Below, one piece after another: positions 43,875 through 52,840 of a stretch of 64,000 nucleotides of DNA. Origin of the DNA: Natranaerofaba carboxydovora. Lineage in GTDB: Bacteria > Bacillota > Natranaerobiia > Natranaerobiales > Natranaerofabaceae. Numbering within the stretch: the first letter of the stretch is position 1; the number at the start of each line of letters is the position of its first letter. The position numbers and the translations under genes were made by a program. Under the pieces are notes generated by a model, which was not told where the DNA came from, did no database searches, and saw only the letters and a program-made list of their open reading frames with translations. The stretch is from the NCBI RefSeq assembly GCF_022539405.1, contig NZ_CP054394.1, positions 1,930,501 to 1,994,500 of the forward strand, in the 5' to 3' direction.

Positions 43875-45158
43875 TAGGTTCTTGCAAAACTAAATAGTTA
43901 AAAAACAAAAAAACTTCCCTGTACAGGAAGAATTGCTTTTTAAAAACTTTGGATTTTTTAGTAATTACAGATACTCACCTCTCAATATGGGATTTATTTA
44001 AACTAAGCAGCAAGCCACCTAACAGAACGAATTTTATCATTAATTTTAGATCTACAAGCAGCTAATGCCACAACATTTTAAGCAAACGCTTTCTTTTATC
44101 ACAGTAACCATCGAACTTAAAAGCAAGTGTATTATCTTTAGGGCAGACAGGGATACCATTTTCATTATAATCTTCAACCAGGTTTTTTAATCTTCTGGGA
44201 TTTAGGCTGATAACAGGCTTTAAAAGACAATCTTTAACTAGATAGCGGTAATTTTCAGTACTATCGAAACCAGCATCAGCAGTAAAATATTTGTATTTAC
44301 TAAGATCATGGTAGCTCTTAAAACTATTCATAATAGGTTTAAGAGTAGTAGAATCCTTTTGCCCTTCAAATAGTTCAATATCTTTAACAATGCCAAAACC
44401 ATCAGTTAATACAGCACCAGTATAAGCATAAGCAAAATGACCATTGGTATAAGAAAGCTTGGCTTTTGGCTCTGCTTTAGCATATTTGGGCATTTTAGCA
44501 AGTGCCCTAGTATAAATTTCATGTTCAGGCTTGTTTGGAGTTCCCTTCTCGACCTCTCTTTTTAGAGAGTAAAAGTATTTAGGATTGTTTTCTTTAACTG
44601 GGACTTCCAAACCTGTAGTATCAAGGACGAGAAGGGATGAATCAAAAGGGTCAATTTCCTGTAGATAAGGCTCAGTTAGCTTAACTAGCTGATGTAAGAT
44701 TTCCTTGAAATCTTCCTCGCCTAGTTTTTGCTTAAACCTTGTAAAGGTTGCTTCATCTGGTACAGAGTCAGTAAAGCCGCAAAAGTCTTTCATAGGTCTA
44801 GAAAGCTCAAGGAACTTTATTAAAAGTTCGGTAGAAGGGATAGAATAGATTTTCTGAATTACTAAAGCACTTAACATTGATTCAATGGAATAAGGTGGGC
44901 GTCCAGTTTGCTTGTAGTGACGATCTCTAACTTGTTTAGGGATAATTTCAGCAAAGTCTATGTAGTCGGAGAGTTTCTTAAGTTGGTAATGAGAATCCAT
45001 TTTTTGAAACTCATCTGAAAAATCAAAGAAAGACATTTGGCCTTTCACAGGATCACCTCCTTTTGCACTAAAAATTCTACAAAAAGTGGAGGGATTCCTG
45101 TTGAAGATATCCTAAAAATCCTTTTACAACAGGGTTTTTGGGTTTTGCAATAAGCTTA
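43875..45158 (-). mobile_element. Insertion sequence copy 2 (about 1.28 kb)
   Basis: Near-identical to the copy at 39253 and in the same orientation. Flanked by TAATTAATTAAAT (43862-43874 and 45159-45171), an independent 13-bp target duplication, or 14 bp if the adjoining A is counted. It lies between tctA and the gcvPA-like gene, just upstream of the latter's AGGAGGG ribosome site. Because both copies have private duplications, they arrived separately rather than as a composite transposon. Confidence 0.88.
44062..45048 (-). CDS. IS transposase, DDE family (copy 2)
   Basis: Same 328-residue protein as copy 1 with few substitutions (M instead of I at 5, H instead of Y at 43, E instead of A at 98, L instead of S near the C-terminus). 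DDE residues are intact. Both ORFs remain open, so either could be active if the shortened C-terminus is functional. Confidence 0.85.
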   Translation of the reverse strand: MKGQMSFFDFSDEFQKMDSHYQLKKLSDYIDFAEIIPKQVRDRHYKQTGRPPYSIESMLSALVIQKIYSIPSTELLIKFLELSRPMKDFCGFTDSVPDEATFTRFKQKLGEEDFKEILHQLVKLTEPYLQEIDPFDSSLLVLDTTGLEVPVKENNPKYFYSLKREVEKGTPNKPEHEIYTRALAKMPKYAKAEPKAKLSYTNGHFAYAYTGAVLTDGFGIVKDIELFEGQKDSTTLKPIMNSFKSYHDLSKYKYFTADAGFDSTENYRYLVKDCLLKPVISLNPRRLKNLVEDYNENGIPVCPKDNTLAFKFDGYCDKRKRLLKMLWH

Positions 45159-45185
45159 TAATTAATTAAATAGGAGGGATTTTCT

Positions 45186-46589
45186 TTGAATACAAATTAT
45201 CAGTCTAAAAAAGTTTACCCATATATCCCAAATTCAGCACCTCATCTAAAAAGTCAATTAATGGAATACTTAGGCATAAACGACATAGAAGAGTTATATG
45301 AATCTATTCCTGAAAGATTAAGATATAATGAAAAACTAGATATCCCTCAAGCATGTGACTCTGAGTTTGAGCTAAAAAAACATGTGGAAGGAATAATATC
45401 AAAAAATATTTCCTCCCAAGACTTTATCAGCTTTTTGGGTGGAGGAACCTGGAATCATTATGTCCCCTCTGTTTGCGAAACAATCATGTCGAGGGATGAG
45501 TTTTTAACTACTTATAATAGAGAAGCTTATCTAGATAAGGGCAAATTCCAAGCACTTTTTGAAACTCAAAGTATGCTTGGCGATATGTTGGAAATGGATG
45601 TAGTCTCTCTTCCAACATATGATAGTTCTAATGCAGTTGCTTTTGCTTGCAGAATGGCAAATCGAATAAATAAAAGAACGGAAATTGTTGTCCCAAAAAG
45701 TATAAGGCCCTCAAAATTATCTATAATCAAAAATTACTGTGAGCCTAAGATTTCAGTTAAAGAAGTAGACTTTGATTTTTCTACAGGATTAATAAATTTA
45801 AATCAACTAAAAGAAACCGTATCTGAAAATACAGCAGCCGTAGTAATAGAAAATCCGTCTTATTTAGGTTTTATAGAAACACAAGTCGAGGAAATTTCAG
45901 AAATCATTCATGAATATGGAGGAGAATTAATTGTAAGTGTTGATCCGCTCTCACTCGGTACTATCGCTCCTCCCTCGTCTTATGGAGCAGATATAGTATG
46001 TTGTGAGTTGCAGCCTCTTGGCATCCCTATGCAGGCAGGTGGTGGGATGGCTGGAGTAATAGCTACAAGAGAAGAAGAAAAATATGTCAGCGAAATACCC
46101 ATGATGTTATATGGAATTTGGACAGAAAATGAACGTGGTATGATAAACTTTGGGAATGTAGCCTTTGAGAAAACTTCATATGCTAAGCGTGAAGAAGGTA
46201 GAGATTATGTCGGGACTCAAGCAGTATTACATTCAATCATTGCAGGAGTTTACCTTGCTGTAATTGGACCTAAAGGTCTTAAAGAAATTAGTCAGGGAAT
46301 TATGGAAAGAGTAAAATATGCGAAAAATCTACTTAACAAATTAAATGGAGTAAAAGTTCAATTTGATAATGTAAGTTTTAAAGAGTTTGTTCTAAATTTT
46401 GATGGAACGGGGAAAAAAGTGGATGAAATTAATAAAGAGCTCTTAGATAACCAGATCATCGGTGGAAAAAGCTTGAAAAAAGACTATCCAGAATTAGGTG
46501 AAAGTTCTTTGATTTGTGTCACAGAAGTACACACTAAAAAGGAAATAGATGAATTATACTCTGAACTAAACAAGATTATTTATAAATAG
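45186..46589 (+). CDS. Divergent glycine dehydrogenase subunit 1-like protein (GcvPA paralog)
   Basis: 467-residue homolog of the GcvPA subunit of the PLP-dependent P-protein. General features remain: FISFLGGGTWNHYVPS early and ADIVCCELQPLGIPMQAGGG in the centre. Conserved parts of true GcvPA in this window are altered: [12 protein letters not shown] is YNREAYLDKG, and [19 protein letters not shown] is replaced by SYAKREEGRDYVGTQ. Both lie in the substrate/lipoyl region, so a different amino acid or reaction is likely. TTG start after AGGAGGG. Same operon as the GcvPB-like gene, 30 bp downstream. Confidence 0.85.
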   Translation: MNTNYQSKKVYPYIPNSAPHLKSQLMEYLGINDIEELYESIPERLRYNEKLDIPQACDSEFELKKHVEGIISKNISSQDFISFLGGGTWNHYVPSVCETIMSRDEFLTTYNREAYLDKGKFQALFETQSMLGDMLEMDVVSLPTYDSSNAVAFACRMANRINKRTEIVVPKSIRPSKLSIIKNYCEPKISVKEVDFDFSTGLINLNQLKETVSENTAAVVIENPSYLGFIETQVEEISEIIHEYGGELIVSVDPLSLGTIAPPSSYGADIVCCELQPLGIPMQAGGGMAGVIATREEEKYVSEIPMMLYGIWTENERGMINFGNVAFEKTSYAKREEGRDYVGTQAVLHSIIAGVYLAVIGPKGLKEISQGIMERVKYAKNLLNKLNGVKVQFDNVSFKEFVLNFDGTGKKVDEINKELLDNQIIGGKSLKKDYPELGESSLICVTEVHTKKEIDELYSELNKIIYK

Positions 46590-46619
46590 ATTCAAAGATA
46601 TAAAATAGGAGGGATAAAA

Positions 46620-48200
46620 TTGGCTTCAAAGGTAAGAAAAAACTTTCATCAGGCCAGATGGGACGAACCAATAATTTATGAGATGTCAAATCCTGGAGTC
46701 AAAGGAATAGATGTCCCAAATGTTGAAGAAGAAATTAAAAATGAAGTTGGCGATGTTTTATCAGAATTGCCAAATAAGTTACAAAGAACTGAATATACAA
46801 ATTTGCCTGAAGTCTCTCAAAAACATGTGCTTCAGCATTATCTGCACTTATCCCAGGAAACCCTAGGATCCAATCTGTCTAATGATATAAGTCAAGGAAC
46901 TTGTACAATGAAATATAACCCAAAAATACATGAAGGTTTTGTAAGCAACCCTAAATTTGCCTTTATTCATCCAGACCAGCCAGAAGAAACAATGCAAGGA
47001 GTATTAGAGATATATTATAAGCTTGGTGAAATGATCAAAGCGATATCAGGTCTTGATAAAGTAAGTTTTCAGCCAGTTGGTGGTAACCAGGCTATTTTTA
47101 TGGCAGCTAAGATGGTACAAGCTTATCACCAAGCAAATGGAGAAGCAGATAAAAGAGATGAAATCATAACTACCATGCTTTCTCATCCTGCAAATGCGGC
47201 AGCACCGGCAACTGCTGAATATAAGGTAATAAATATATATCCAGATGATCAAGGTTTACCAGATTTCGAGGCTATTAAAGAAGCTGTTTCTGATAGAACT
47301 GCAGCTATTTTTATTACAAACCCAGAAGATACAGGTCTTTTTAATCCTGATATTGATAAAATTGTTAAGATGGTCCATGACGTTGGAGGACTGTGCTATT
47401 ATGATCAAGCTAATGCTAACGGCTTTTTAGGAATAACTCGGGCGAAAGAAGCAGGCTTTGACTTCAGTCATTTTAACCTTCATAAAACTTTTAGCTCTCC
47501 ACATGGTGGTTCTGGCCCTGGAGGAGCAGCTCTAGCTTGTAGTGAAGAACTTGCTAAATTTTTACCTGTTCCTGTGATTGAATACGATGAAGACTCTGAT
47601 AAATATTATTTTGTAGAAGATTTACCTAATTCCGTTGGAAAAATAAAAGACTTCTTTGGGAATATGAGCGCAGTTTTAAGAGCTTATTCATGGATAATGA
47701 CAATGGGACCTGATGGATTAAAGGAAACTGCTGATATATCCATTCTAAACAATAATTACTTCTACCATAAAATAAGAAAAGAAGTTCCTGATTTAGCAAT
47801 ATCTCACGAAGAAAATGAAGCAAGGAGATTGGAACAAGTTAGATATACTTGGGCTAAATTAAAAGAAAAAACAGGTGTAGGTTCTTCTGATATTCAAAGA
47901 AGAGTAGCCGATTATGGCATTCAGCACTATTTCCAGAGTCATCATCCGTTTTTAATTCCCGAACCAATGACCCTTGAGCCTTGTGAAACATATTCAAAAG
48001 ATGATTTAGATGAGTATATCGAAGTTTTGAAAGAAATTAATAATGAAGCTTTAGAAAACCCAGAAAAAGTAAAAGAATCTCCTTATAAGACTGCAGGAAT
48101 AAAGGATACAAAAAGTTTAAGCCTTGCTCAAAAAGATATATGGGCACTAACCTGGAGAGCATATTTAAAAAAAACAAAAAGCAAAGAAAATAGAAATTAA
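46620..48200 (+). CDS. Divergent glycine dehydrogenase subunit 2-like protein (GcvPB paralog)
   Basis: 526-residue homolog of GcvPB, about 40 longer than the true GcvPB encoded at 53772. The PLP lysine K289 is kept in FNLHKTFSSPHGGSGPGG, and [11 protein letters not shown] matches the canonical [11 protein letters not shown]. The canonical [11 protein letters not shown] loop next to PLP is replaced by LSHPANAAAPA, and QPAAGAHGE by QPVGGNQAI. PLP chemistry is therefore expected, but the substrate pocket is rebuilt. TTG start after AGGAGGG. Forms the second half of the P-like enzyme with the preceding gene. Confidence 0.85.
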   Translation: MASKVRKNFHQARWDEPIIYEMSNPGVKGIDVPNVEEEIKNEVGDVLSELPNKLQRTEYTNLPEVSQKHVLQHYLHLSQETLGSNLSNDISQGTCTMKYNPKIHEGFVSNPKFAFIHPDQPEETMQGVLEIYYKLGEMIKAISGLDKVSFQPVGGNQAIFMAAKMVQAYHQANGEADKRDEIITTMLSHPANAAAPATAEYKVINIYPDDQGLPDFEAIKEAVSDRTAAIFITNPEDTGLFNPDIDKIVKMVHDVGGLCYYDQANANGFLGITRAKEAGFDFSHFNLHKTFSSPHGGSGPGGAALACSEELAKFLPVPVIEYDEDSDKYYFVEDLPNSVGKIKDFFGNMSAVLRAYSWIMTMGPDGLKETADISILNNNYFYHKIRKEVPDLAISHEENEARRLEQVRYTWAKLKEKTGVGSSDIQRRVADYGIQHYFQSHHPFLIPEPMTLEPCETYSKDDLDEYIEVLKEINNEALENPEKVKESPYKTAGIKDTKSLSLAQKDIWALTWRAYLKKTKSKENRN

Positions 48201-48226
48201 CAAAAACAATCATAGGGGCGTCATTT

Positions 48227-49360
48227 ATGAAAAAAATAGGCTTAATTGTCAATCCTTTTTCCGGGATGGGTGGAAAAGTAGGACTTAAAGGAACAGATGG
48301 AAAAGAAATTCTAAGAAAGGCTATTTCACTAGGGGCAGAGCCTGAAGCACCAAAAAAAGCTGCTGAAGCTTTAAATCAATTAATAAATCTAAAAGATCAA
48401 ATTAAGGTCTACACTTTTCCCGGCAAAATGGGAGAAAAAGAAGCTAATGACCTGGGTTTAAAACCATTTGTTTTAGATCCTGGCAGAGAGATAGTTGAAG
48501 ATTTTAACACTACTTCTAAAGATACAAAAAAAGCAGCTAAAGAAATGATGAATATACCAGTAGATTTAATCTTATTTACTGGAGGAGATGGAACTGCAAG
48601 GGACATCTTGGATGTTATCGCAGACAAAATCCCTATTATTGGGATACCAGCTGGTGTAAAGATGTATTCAGCTGTATTTGCAATCAACCCTATTAATGCA
48701 GGGACACTTGCAGCCAAATTTATTAAAGATGAAATAAGTAGCTTTAAGCCTGCTGAAATTGTTGATCTTGACGAAAACCAAGTTAGAGAAGGAAATGTAT
48801 CTGTTAAATTGTATGGATATGTACAAATTCCAGATGCAGGTGCATTAGTACAGGATCTAAAATCAGGTTCCTCAGATACTGATGCATCCCTTACCAATCA
48901 AATTGCTACTTATGTAATCGACACTATGGAAAAAGATAAAAACTATATTATTGGACCGGGTACTACAACAAAAAAAATAATGGAAAAACTAGATCTAGGC
49001 TATCATCCCCTAGGTATTGATGTAATAAAAAACAAAAAACTTGTTTCAAAAGATGCGGACGAAATGAAGCTATTGGATATAGTATCAGTTGAACCAGCTA
49101 GTGTTATTGTTACTATCATCGGAGGACAAGGTTATATTTTTGGCCGAGGCAACCAACAAATAAGTTGGAGAGTTTTAGAAAAGGTGGGCAAGAAAAATAT
49201 AAATGTTATAGCAACCAATAACAAACTTGCTTCACTTCATAGGCAAACCCTCTTAATTGATACTGGTAACAAAGATGTTAATAAGAAGTTATCAGGTTAC
49301 TATAGGCTTATTACAGGTTATAAACAAGAAACTATTTATAAAGCAAAAGCAGATTTTTAA
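48227..49360 (+). CDS. AcoX/ATP-NAD-kinase-like protein (COG3199)
   Basis: NAD-kinase-fold protein with IVNPFSGMGGKVGLKGTDG at the start, GGDGTARDILD (about 121-131) and a C-terminal domain with IIGPGTTTKKIMEKL and IIGGQGYIFGRGNQQ. It matches the group that includes AcoX, a protein of unknown role encoded with lipoyl-dependent acetoin dehydrogenases. True NAD kinases are shorter (about 270-290). Placement between P-protein-like and lipoyl-synthesis-like genes repeats the AcoX/lipoyl association. ATG 27 bp after the previous gene, with AGGGGCG. Confidence 0.8.
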   Translation: MKKIGLIVNPFSGMGGKVGLKGTDGKEILRKAISLGAEPEAPKKAAEALNQLINLKDQIKVYTFPGKMGEKEANDLGLKPFVLDPGREIVEDFNTTSKDTKKAAKEMMNIPVDLILFTGGDGTARDILDVIADKIPIIGIPAGVKMYSAVFAINPINAGTLAAKFIKDEISSFKPAEIVDLDENQVREGNVSVKLYGYVQIPDAGALVQDLKSGSSDTDASLTNQIATYVIDTMEKDKNYIIGPGTTTKKIMEKLDLGYHPLGIDVIKNKKLVSKDADEMKLLDIVSVEPASVIVTIIGGQGYIFGRGNQQISWRVLEKVGKKNINVIATNNKLASLHRQTLLIDTGNKDVNKKLSGYYRLITGYKQETIYKAKADF

Positions 49361-49428
49361 AACCTGTTTACAATCTTATGATAATTAAGTTCCTAGTTTT
49401 TTAACGTAAATAGAAAGGAAGATTAACA

Positions 49429-50319
49429 ATGGCACTCTCCGTGAATATGCCTCTTAAAGCATTGTTGAGACAGGCGTGGAAAATTAGATCTAATAATTTT
49501 CCACGCCAAATTAAATTTGTTAGGCCTAAAAATACATTACCGATAAGTTTGACAGGTGAAAGTTGTCAGTTAAATTGCCCTCATTGCGAAGGACATTATT
49601 TAAAAAATATGACTCCAGCCTGTAATGAAAATGATGTAAAAAAAATTAACCTAGATAATTATTCAAGTTGCCTAATAAGTGGTGGAAGTGACAAAGATGG
49701 TGCTTTACCTTTTAGTGAAAATGAAGCTTTGTTAAAGGAATTGTCAAATAAAAACAAAAGAATTAATCTTCATACCGGCCTTGTTTCAGAAGAAGAAGCA
49801 AAAAAGGCTTCTTTAGTAGATGTTTCTTCTTTTGATTTTATCGTAGATGATAACATTATCAGAAATATTTACGGATTAGATAAATCGGCTAATGACTTTA
49901 TAAATTCTTATAAACTTCTTAGCAAATATGCCAATGTGATAGTACCACATGTAAATATTGGCCTACCTGGCAGCCAAAAATTTTCAGAACTAAAAAGTTT
50001 AGAAATTCTAAAAAAGTTAAGAGTAGATGCTTTAACATTTATAATCTTCACCCCCACCAGGGGAACTAGCTTTTCGGATTTTCAGCCTCCTAGCCTAACT
50101 TACGTTGGAAAAGTACTTTCTTTAGCTAGGATTAATTTTAAAAAAACACCAATTTTTCTTGGTTGCATGCGGCCAGGCGGTATTTATAGAGAAAGAGTTG
50201 ACAAAATAGCTTTGAATTCTGGAGTTAATAAAATAGTATTGCCAACACCTGCTGTAAGAAAGCTTGCCGTCAATAAAGGATTAGAAGTAGAGTGGGATAA
50301 GGAGTGTTGTGCACTATGA
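49429..50319 (+). CDS. lipS2: Radical-SAM protein, likely LipS2 lipoyl-synthase subunit
   Basis: Radical SAM protein with cluster motif C46-x3-C50-x2-C53 (CQLNCPHC) after SLTGE, and a C-terminal Cys set (CMRPGG, CC near the end). It resembles the BioB-like proteins now known as LipS2, which act with LipS1 to insert the two sulfurs of lipoate into octanoyl-proteins. Context is decisive: its stop overlaps lipS1 by 4 bp, lipM and gcvH are encoded opposite, and no lipA is present in the window. The assignment of S1 versus S2 is made by resemblance only. Confidence 0.75.
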   Translation: MALSVNMPLKALLRQAWKIRSNNFPRQIKFVRPKNTLPISLTGESCQLNCPHCEGHYLKNMTPACNENDVKKINLDNYSSCLISGGSDKDGALPFSENEALLKELSNKNKRINLHTGLVSEEEAKKASLVDVSSFDFIVDDNIIRNIYGLDKSANDFINSYKLLSKYANVIVPHVNIGLPGSQKFSELKSLEILKKLRVDALTFIIFTPTRGTSFSDFQPPSLTYVGKVLSLARINFKKTPIFLGCMRPGGIYRERVDKIALNSGVNKIVLPTPAVRKLAVNKGLEVEWDKECCAL

Positions 50320-51287
50320 TTAGGATATCTGCAGGAACAGCTTATATGATGGGACTTAAAAAGATTAAGATAGATGAAACACCTACTACTGGCTACTTAA
50401 TGCTAGGAGAAGGTTGTGCAAATAACTGTGCTTATTGTGCTCAAAGTAAAGACTCTTATGAAGGAAATGGTAAATTAAGTAGGGTTACTTGGCCAAAGTA
50501 TGATATAGAAAGTTTGATTAAAGGCCTAAAAAAAGGAGAAGAAAAAGGATTAAAGAGGTTATGTATACAGGAAGTTAAATCCACAGATAATAATTCAGAA
50601 TATATTGATATCACAGAATTGATAAAATTAGTCAAAAAAAATTCCAATCTGCCTGTTTCTTTATCCTCAACGGTAAACAATCTTAAAAAAATAGAAGAAC
50701 TATTAAATCTTGGCGTAGATAAAATAGGAGTTTCTTTGGATGTATGTAGTCCAGAAAAATATCCTGAGTATAAAAGTGGTTTATTTTCAAAAAGACTTAA
50801 TTTTATCAAATCAGCCGCTAGGAAATATCCTGGAAAGATTAGTACTCATTTAATAGTTGGCTTAGGAGAATCAGATTATGAACTTCTTTCAATTGCAAAG
50901 GATTTAGTAAATTCAAATGTAAACATAGCTCTATTTGCCTTTACACCTCTTCAGGGCACAAGGTTATCTCATAAAAGCCCTCCCACTTTAGAAAGGTACA
51001 GAAAGATACAAGCAGTCACTTACCTCTTAAAAAATAAGTTAATAAAATTTGATAAGTTGTTATTTGATGATAAAGGAAAGCTGGTTGGAATCGATATCTC
51101 TAGTAATAAGCTAATAGATGTTTTGAGTTCTGGTCAAGCATTTATAACTATGGGATGTTCTAATTGCAATCGTCCATTTTATAATGAAAAGCCCCATGAC
51201 ACTCCTTTTAACTATCCTAGGAATCTTAGTAAAGTTGAAAAAAGCGAAGCTATCAAGATGTTATTAAATAATTTAAAAACGAATTAA
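50316..51287 (+). CDS. lipS1: Radical-SAM protein, likely LipS1 lipoyl-synthase subunit
   Basis: BioB-like radical SAM enzyme with C34-x3-C38-x2-C41 (CANNCAYCAQ) and a C-terminal GCSNCNRPFYNEKP (C281, C284) that probably holds an auxiliary cluster, as in archaeal LipS1. BioB itself lacks this C-terminus, and no biotin genes are near. The frame opens at 50304, but AAGGAG there is the ribosome site; ATG 50316 overlaps the lipS2 stop as ATGA. Last gene of the glycine-controlled operon, followed by a strong terminator. Confidence 0.77.
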   Translation: MIRISAGTAYMMGLKKIKIDETPTTGYLMLGEGCANNCAYCAQSKDSYEGNGKLSRVTWPKYDIESLIKGLKKGEEKGLKRLCIQEVKSTDNNSEYIDITELIKLVKKNSNLPVSLSSTVNNLKKIEELLNLGVDKIGVSLDVCSPEKYPEYKSGLFSKRLNFIKSAARKYPGKISTHLIVGLGESDYELLSIAKDLVNSNVNIALFAFTPLQGTRLSHKSPPTLERYRKIQAVTYLLKNKLIKFDKLLFDDKGKLVGIDISSNKLIDVLSSGQAFITMGCSNCNRPFYNEKPHDTPFNYPRNLSKVEKSEAIKMLLNNLKTN

Positions 51288-51322
51288 TTATTGACTACTC
51301 GTTTTTACCTCAACTTCTAATT

Positions 51323-51371
51323 AAAAACATATTTTGGAATGGTGCTATTTACCACTCCAAAATATGTTTTT
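51323..51371. terminator. Bidirectional terminator between lipS1 and lpdA
   Basis: AAAAACATATTTTGGA (51323-51338) pairs with TCCAAAATATGTTTTT (51356-51371), with an inner TGGT/ACCA stem. It ends both glycine-controlled operons, which converge here. Confidence 0.85.
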
Positions 51372-51400
51372 ATATCTTTACTTTTATAAATTCTTTTCTC

Positions 51401-52840
51401 TTACTTCTTTAACTTTAAAGAAGCTTGATGAAGCGGTCTATCATTTAAGTCTAAAAAAGCCTCCCAAACAGTTTCACTAAGTGTAGGATGAGAATAGATT
51501 GTTTCGGCAAGCTGAAAATCTTTTAATTTATATTTTACCGCAATGGTGCCTTCCTGAATAAGGTCAGAAGCATTTGGACCTAATATATGAATACCTAATA
51601 CTTCATTTGTTTCTTGATGGGAGATTATTTTTGCAAACCCTTCTTCTTTCATTATCATAGCTTTAGAGTTTGCTTTAAAAGGAAATTTACCAACTTTATA
51701 TGGTATCCCTTGTCTTTTACACTCATCTTCTGTTAAACCAACAGTTCCTACTTGTGGATGTGAAAAAACGCAAGCAGGTATTGCCTTGCTATCAAAATAA
51801 CTATCTCTATAATTCATAGCATTCTCCGCAGCTACAATGCCCTGATGCATAGCTGCATGGGCAAGCTGAGATCCCTTTGAAACTATATCACCTGCAGCAT
51901 AAACATTATCTAAATTTGTTTGCATTTTATCGTTAGTTACTATATAATTTCTTTCCATTTTAAGGCCTAATAACTTAGGGTCGATTCCATTTAAATTCGG
52001 TTCTCTACCAACTGACAAAATTATATCGTCCGCCATAATTTCAATGTCTTTTTTCTTTTTATTTACCTTTAGTCCGTATTTATAATTACTATTTTCATCT
52101 GTTTCAAAAACTTCAGTAACTTTACTATTTGTATGTACTTTTATACCTAATCTTTTAAGGTAGGTGCCAATTCGTTTTTTTATTTCTTCATCAAAAGGAG
52201 GCAAAGGTTTTGATTCAAGTTCTATCAATTCAACTTCTTTTCCCAACATAGCAAATACAGTAGCCATTTCAACCCCTATTACACCACCACCGATGATAAC
52301 CACACGTTTGTTAGAGCTCTGCCAAAATTTATCTCCAGATACTACTTCATCCGCTGTCCAGCAAAAATTTGAAATTTCATCACCAACTATACTTTTATTT
52401 GGATTAGAACCATTTGCCAATATTATATTTTTTGCAACAATTTCTTCATTATTTACAGTGATTAGATTGTCCTTACCTATTTCTGCCATGCCATTTATAT
52501 AATCAATTTCATTACTTTTTATAAGAGAGTTAATCCCAGATACAAGGTTATCAACGGTTTCGTTTTTAAATTTAAGTAGTTGACTTATATCAATATCTAT
52601 ATCTTTTTCTAATTCGATACTTTTAGCAAACACCCCATATTCTGAACTTTTCTTTAGGTCATAAAGCATCTTTGACCCTTGATAAAACGCTTTTGTGGGG
52701 ATACAGCCTCGGTTCAGGCAAGTCCCACCTAGGGATCTGTCCTCTATCAAAAGAACAGAACCGCCAAGTTGTGCTCCTCTAATTGCACCACTGTAACCTG
52801 CTGGTCCACCACCTATAACTACCAAATCATATTTTTTCAA
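51401..52840 (-). CDS. lpdA: Dihydrolipoamide dehydrogenase (glycine cleavage L-protein)
   Basis: FAD disulfide reductase that reoxidises dihydrolipoyl-GcvH. FAD motif GGGPAGYSGAIRGAQLGG, redox-active GGTCLNRGCIPTKA, NAD motif IIGGGVIGVEMATVFAMLG, second FAD motif NVYAAGDIV, and the C-terminal catalytic HPTLSE. An ATG lies at 52849, but AAAGGGGG directly abuts it; the TTG at 52840 has proper spacing and is preferred. Overlaps the end of lipM, so the two are coupled. Last gene of the gcv operon. Confidence 0.94.
   Translation of the reverse strand: MKKYDLVVIGGGPAGYSGAIRGAQLGGSVLLIEDRSLGGTCLNRGCIPTKAFYQGSKMLYDLKKSSEYGVFAKSIELEKDIDIDISQLLKFKNETVDNLVSGINSLIKSNEIDYINGMAEIGKDNLITVNNEEIVAKNIILANGSNPNKSIVGDEISNFCWTADEVVSGDKFWQSSNKRVVIIGGGVIGVEMATVFAMLGKEVELIELESKPLPPFDEEIKKRIGTYLKRLGIKVHTNSKVTEVFETDENSNYKYGLKVNKKKKDIEIMADDIILSVGREPNLNGIDPKLLGLKMERNYIVTNDKMQTNLDNVYAAGDIVSKGSQLAHAAMHQGIVAAENAMNYRDSYFDSKAIPACVFSHPQVGTVGLTEDECKRQGIPYKVGKFPFKANSKAMIMKEEGFAKIISHQETNEVLGIHILGPNASDLIQEGTIAVKYKLKDFQLAETIYSHPTLSETVWEAFLDLNDRPLHQASLKLKK

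Noticed and set aside
39240-45171. Composite transposon carrying tctCBA between two IS copies
   Set aside because: Each IS has its own perfect target duplication, and the outer flanks do not match each other, so the insertions are independent.
50304-51287. Biotin synthase BioB
   Set aside because: The radical-SAM core is BioB-like, but the C-terminal CSNCNRPFYNEKP motif, the paired radical-SAM gene and the gcv/lipM context fit LipS1; no biotin genes are near.
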